DNA from: Thermomicrobiaceae bacterium
Lineage (GTDB): Bacteria; Chloroflexota; Chloroflexia; Thermomicrobiales; Thermomicrobiaceae
Reading direction: 5' to 3'
NCBI GenBank assembly: GCA_007123655.1
Contig: SKKR01000448.1
Span: forward strand, 1-7,456
DNA length: 7,456 bases
Part shown: positions 6,308 through 7,456 of the stretch, piece by piece
How positions within the stretch are numbered: position 1 is the first letter of the stretch
How the letters are laid out: each line of letters starts with the position of its first letter
Made by a program: the position numbers and the translations under genes
Notes under the pieces: model-generated
Told to the model about the DNA's origin: nothing
Databases searched by the model: none
Seen by the model: the letters and a program-made list of their open reading frames with translations, nothing else

Positions 6308-6556
6308 GTGGATCCAGCCGCAGAATGGGGAATGCTCTTTGCCTTCGGGCTAATGCTGCTCATCACGATCATCATCGTCGTGATCATCTGGCAACTCTTC
6401 GCAACCAGACGAGCGCACGCGGTGCTCGCACGGGACGAGGCGTACCGAAAACTCGCGGAGGAATCGACACACGCGCAGCAACTGACCGCTGCGGAACTGT
6501 CGGATCTCCGCCATCGGATCGAACGAATCGAAAAGGTCCTGCAGGAAGTCGAGTAG
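6308..6556 (+). CDS. Small single-pass membrane protein with coiled-coil tail, function unknown
   Basis: This 82-residue protein has no family that I recognise. Residues 9-31 (MLFAFGLMLLITIIIVVIIWQLF) form one strongly hydrophobic membrane segment. It is followed by TRR, which puts the C-terminus in the cytoplasm by the positive-inside rule. Residues about 38-82 are charged, with heptad-like spacing (LAEES, LTAAELSDLRHRIERIEKVLQEV), and probably form a coiled coil. The GTG start has AAGGGA 8 bases upstream and lies 3 bases past the stop of the ArsR-like gene, so the two genes are almost certainly co-transcribed. By analogy with other regulator plus small-membrane-protein pairs, it could tether or modulate the regulator or sense envelope stress. 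This is inference. Confidence 0.75.
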   Translation: MDPAAEWGMLFAFGLMLLITIIIVVIIWQLFATRRAHAVLARDEAYRKLAEESTHAQQLTAAELSDLRHRIERIEKVLQEVE

Positions 6557-6783
6557 CCCGAGTCATGGAGAGGAGGGCGTACGCAGAGAACGAAACGCCG
6601 AAGCTATGAAGCCGCTGGCAGCGTGCGGCAACACCCGCCAGCGGCGTGAGACCTGAACCGGTTCCGCGGAGCGAAACCCGACACTCAGGGTACCCACCCC
6701 AAGGATAGTCCGGTAGACCTCCGCGCGCCAGTCGATTACTGGCGTGAACTTTTCGCGTGGTTACTACAGGAGGTCGACTCACG
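6557..6783 (+). ncRNA. Structured 5' leader / intergenic region before the MMPL gene
   Basis: These 227 bases hold no convincing gene. Three perfect stems are seen: A, GCCGCTGGC (6611-6619) with GCCAGCGGC (6637-6645); B, CGCGGAG (6665-6671) with CTCCGCG (6719-6725); C, CGCCAGT (6726-6732) with ACTGGCG (6738-6744). B and C are directly adjacent and could stack. C is followed by TGAACTTTT. Between A and B lies the palindrome GAACCGGTTC (6655-6664), and inside B is GGGTACCC (6688-6695). CGCCAG occurs in both A (6636-6641) and C (6726-6731), so the CTGGCG arm of C could pair with either. I could not match it to a riboswitch class that I know. It could be a leader that controls the MMPL gene, or simply terminator and promoter DNA. 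Confidence 0.4.
6726..6753 (+). terminator. Terminator-like hairpin before the MMPL gene
   Basis: A 7-base perfect stem CGCCAGT/ACTGGCG with a 5-base loop (6733-6737) can extend by one G-U pair. It is followed by TGAACTTTT, a short and interrupted T-tract. It ends about 40 bases before the MMPL start codon. It could terminate the upstream regulator operon or act as an attenuator within the MMPL leader. Confidence 0.45.
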
Positions 6784-7456
6784 ATGTCGCGCAAACATCA
6801 ATCACAGGACTCGTTGTTGCCCGACGATACAGGCACCGTCGGGCGGATAGCGAGGGTGTTCAAACGACCGATTACCAAGTGGATCATTCTCGGGGCATGG
6901 ATCCTCATCATGGCCGGGGTATCCCCGTTTGCTGCTCAGCTTCCCGATGTCGAAGAGAACGACGCGGTGCAGTGGCTACCGGACGGAGCGGAGTCGCTGC
7001 AGGTATTCGAACTTCAGCAGGAGTTCGATGGTGCCGACTCGATCCCGGCGGTCGTCGTGTACCACCGGGAGGCGGGTCTGACTCCGACCGATATCGAACA
7101 GGCCGAGTCCGATTACCAGTTGCTCGCCGATCGTTACTCCCACCTCGAGCTCAGTCCGATGATTCCATCCGAGGACGGCAACGCGGTGATGTATTCGGTA
7201 CCACTCCGGGAGACCGAGGATGAGTTTTTCTATGAACTCCCCGAGGTTCGGGATCTCGTCAGCCAGTCCGGTGATCTACAGGTAGCGGTAACCGGTCCGG
7301 CAGGGTTCACGTACGACGGCATCGAGGTCTTCGACGGGATCGACGGCACGCTGCTGATTGCCAGTGCGATCGTCGTCTCGGTCTTGCTTCTGGTCATCTA
7401 CCGGAGCCCGGTCCTCTGGCTGGTCCCGTTACTGGTTGTCGGGTTCGCGCACCAGA
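6784..7456 (+). CDS. MMPL/RND-family transporter, N-terminal part (3' end outside window)
   Basis: The first 224 residues are visible and the frame stays open to the window edge. A basic cytoplasmic N-terminus (MSRKHQ, then RIARVFKRPITKW) leads to a first membrane segment at about 33-51 (IILGAWILIMAGVSPFAAQ). A large extracytoplasmic loop follows (about 52-186), with NDAVQWLPDGAES at 59-71. The second membrane segment is at about 188-205, then the hallmark YRSP at 206-209, and a third segment begins. This order is typical of MMPL proteins, proton-driven exporters of lipids, siderophores or drugs in the cytoplasmic membrane. The ATG is supported by AGGAGGT at 6768-6774, 10 bases upstream. A rightward regulator pair and padR stand before it, so regulated export is likely. 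The substrate cannot be deduced. Confidence 0.9.
   Translation, partial: MSRKHQSQDSLLPDDTGTVGRIARVFKRPITKWIILGAWILIMAGVSPFAAQLPDVEENDAVQWLPDGAESLQVFELQQEFDGADSIPAVVVYHREAGLTPTDIEQAESDYQLLADRYSHLELSPMIPSEDGNAVMYSVPLRETEDEFFYELPEVRDLVSQSGDLQVAVTGPAGFTYDGIEVFDGIDGTLLIASAIVVSVLLLVIYRSPVLWLVPLLVVGFAHQ

Noticed and set aside
6565..6609. Possible 14-codon leader peptide (MERRAYAENETPKL)
   Set aside because: There is no good Shine-Dalgarno before its ATG, and it has no run of a single amino acid that would suggest attenuation.
6646..6725. Resemblance to a ydaO (c-di-AMP) riboswitch through CGAAACCCGACA
   Set aside because: The conserved continuation AGCUAAC and the GGGGUGAAUC-like segment are absent, and the order of the blocks is wrong.
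6384..6794. Leftward open frame of 136 codons across the MMPL leader
   Set aside because: It overlaps the membrane protein gene and the stems, and its composition is arginine- and proline-rich with no recognisable motif or ribosome binding site.
6744..7223. Rightward open frame of 159 codons overlapping the MMPL start region
   Set aside because: It is a shadow frame. The frame from the ATG at 6784 has a good Shine-Dalgarno, membrane segments and the YRSP motif, and runs to the window end.

Overview
The window carries ten genes: eight complete, one cut at its 5' end and one cut at its 3' end. Base composition is moderately GC-rich, spacing is compact and Shine-Dalgarno sequences are strong. 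An F420-type luciferase-like oxidoreductase, a form II (AYRGAGR) CoxL-type molybdenum hydroxylase, an AbrB/PIN toxin-antitoxin pair and an MMPL exporter would fit Chloroflexota (Thermomicrobia-like) or Actinomycetota. This is inference from gene content; no rRNA or other marker is present to settle it.

Left part (1-1670): the C-terminal end of an SMC/Rad50-like coiled-coil ATPase runs rightward. Its last 18 bases overlap tail-to-tail with a leftward toxin-antitoxin operon, in which an AbrB/MazE-like antitoxin is followed after 6 bases by a PIN-domain ribonuclease toxin. The promoter region of this operon has three copies of GTATTAC/GTAATAC around a TATACT -10 box, and a 13-base palindrome just before the antitoxin ribosome binding site.

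Middle part (1671-5282): a leftward pair, a CoxL-like large subunit followed by an LLM-class oxidoreductase, separated by 106 bases holding two perfect hairpins. No CoxS or CoxM partner is visible. A 251-base divergent region separates coxL from a rightward PadR-type regulator. It contains an almost ideal sigma70 promoter for padR, a weaker candidate promoter for coxL and several palindromes.

Right part (5283-7456): padR, then an ArsR-like winged-helix regulator with an inverted repeat TGTCAG-N6-CTGACA just upstream. A coupled 82-residue single-pass membrane protein with a coiled-coil tail follows. After a 227-base untranslated stretch with three perfect stems, the last ending in a terminator-like hairpin, comes the start of an MMPL/RND transporter that runs off the window. 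The likely picture is a regulated redox operon facing a regulator-plus-export module. No mobile element, CRISPR array, tRNA or rRNA was seen. The most unexplained item is the structured leader before the MMPL gene.
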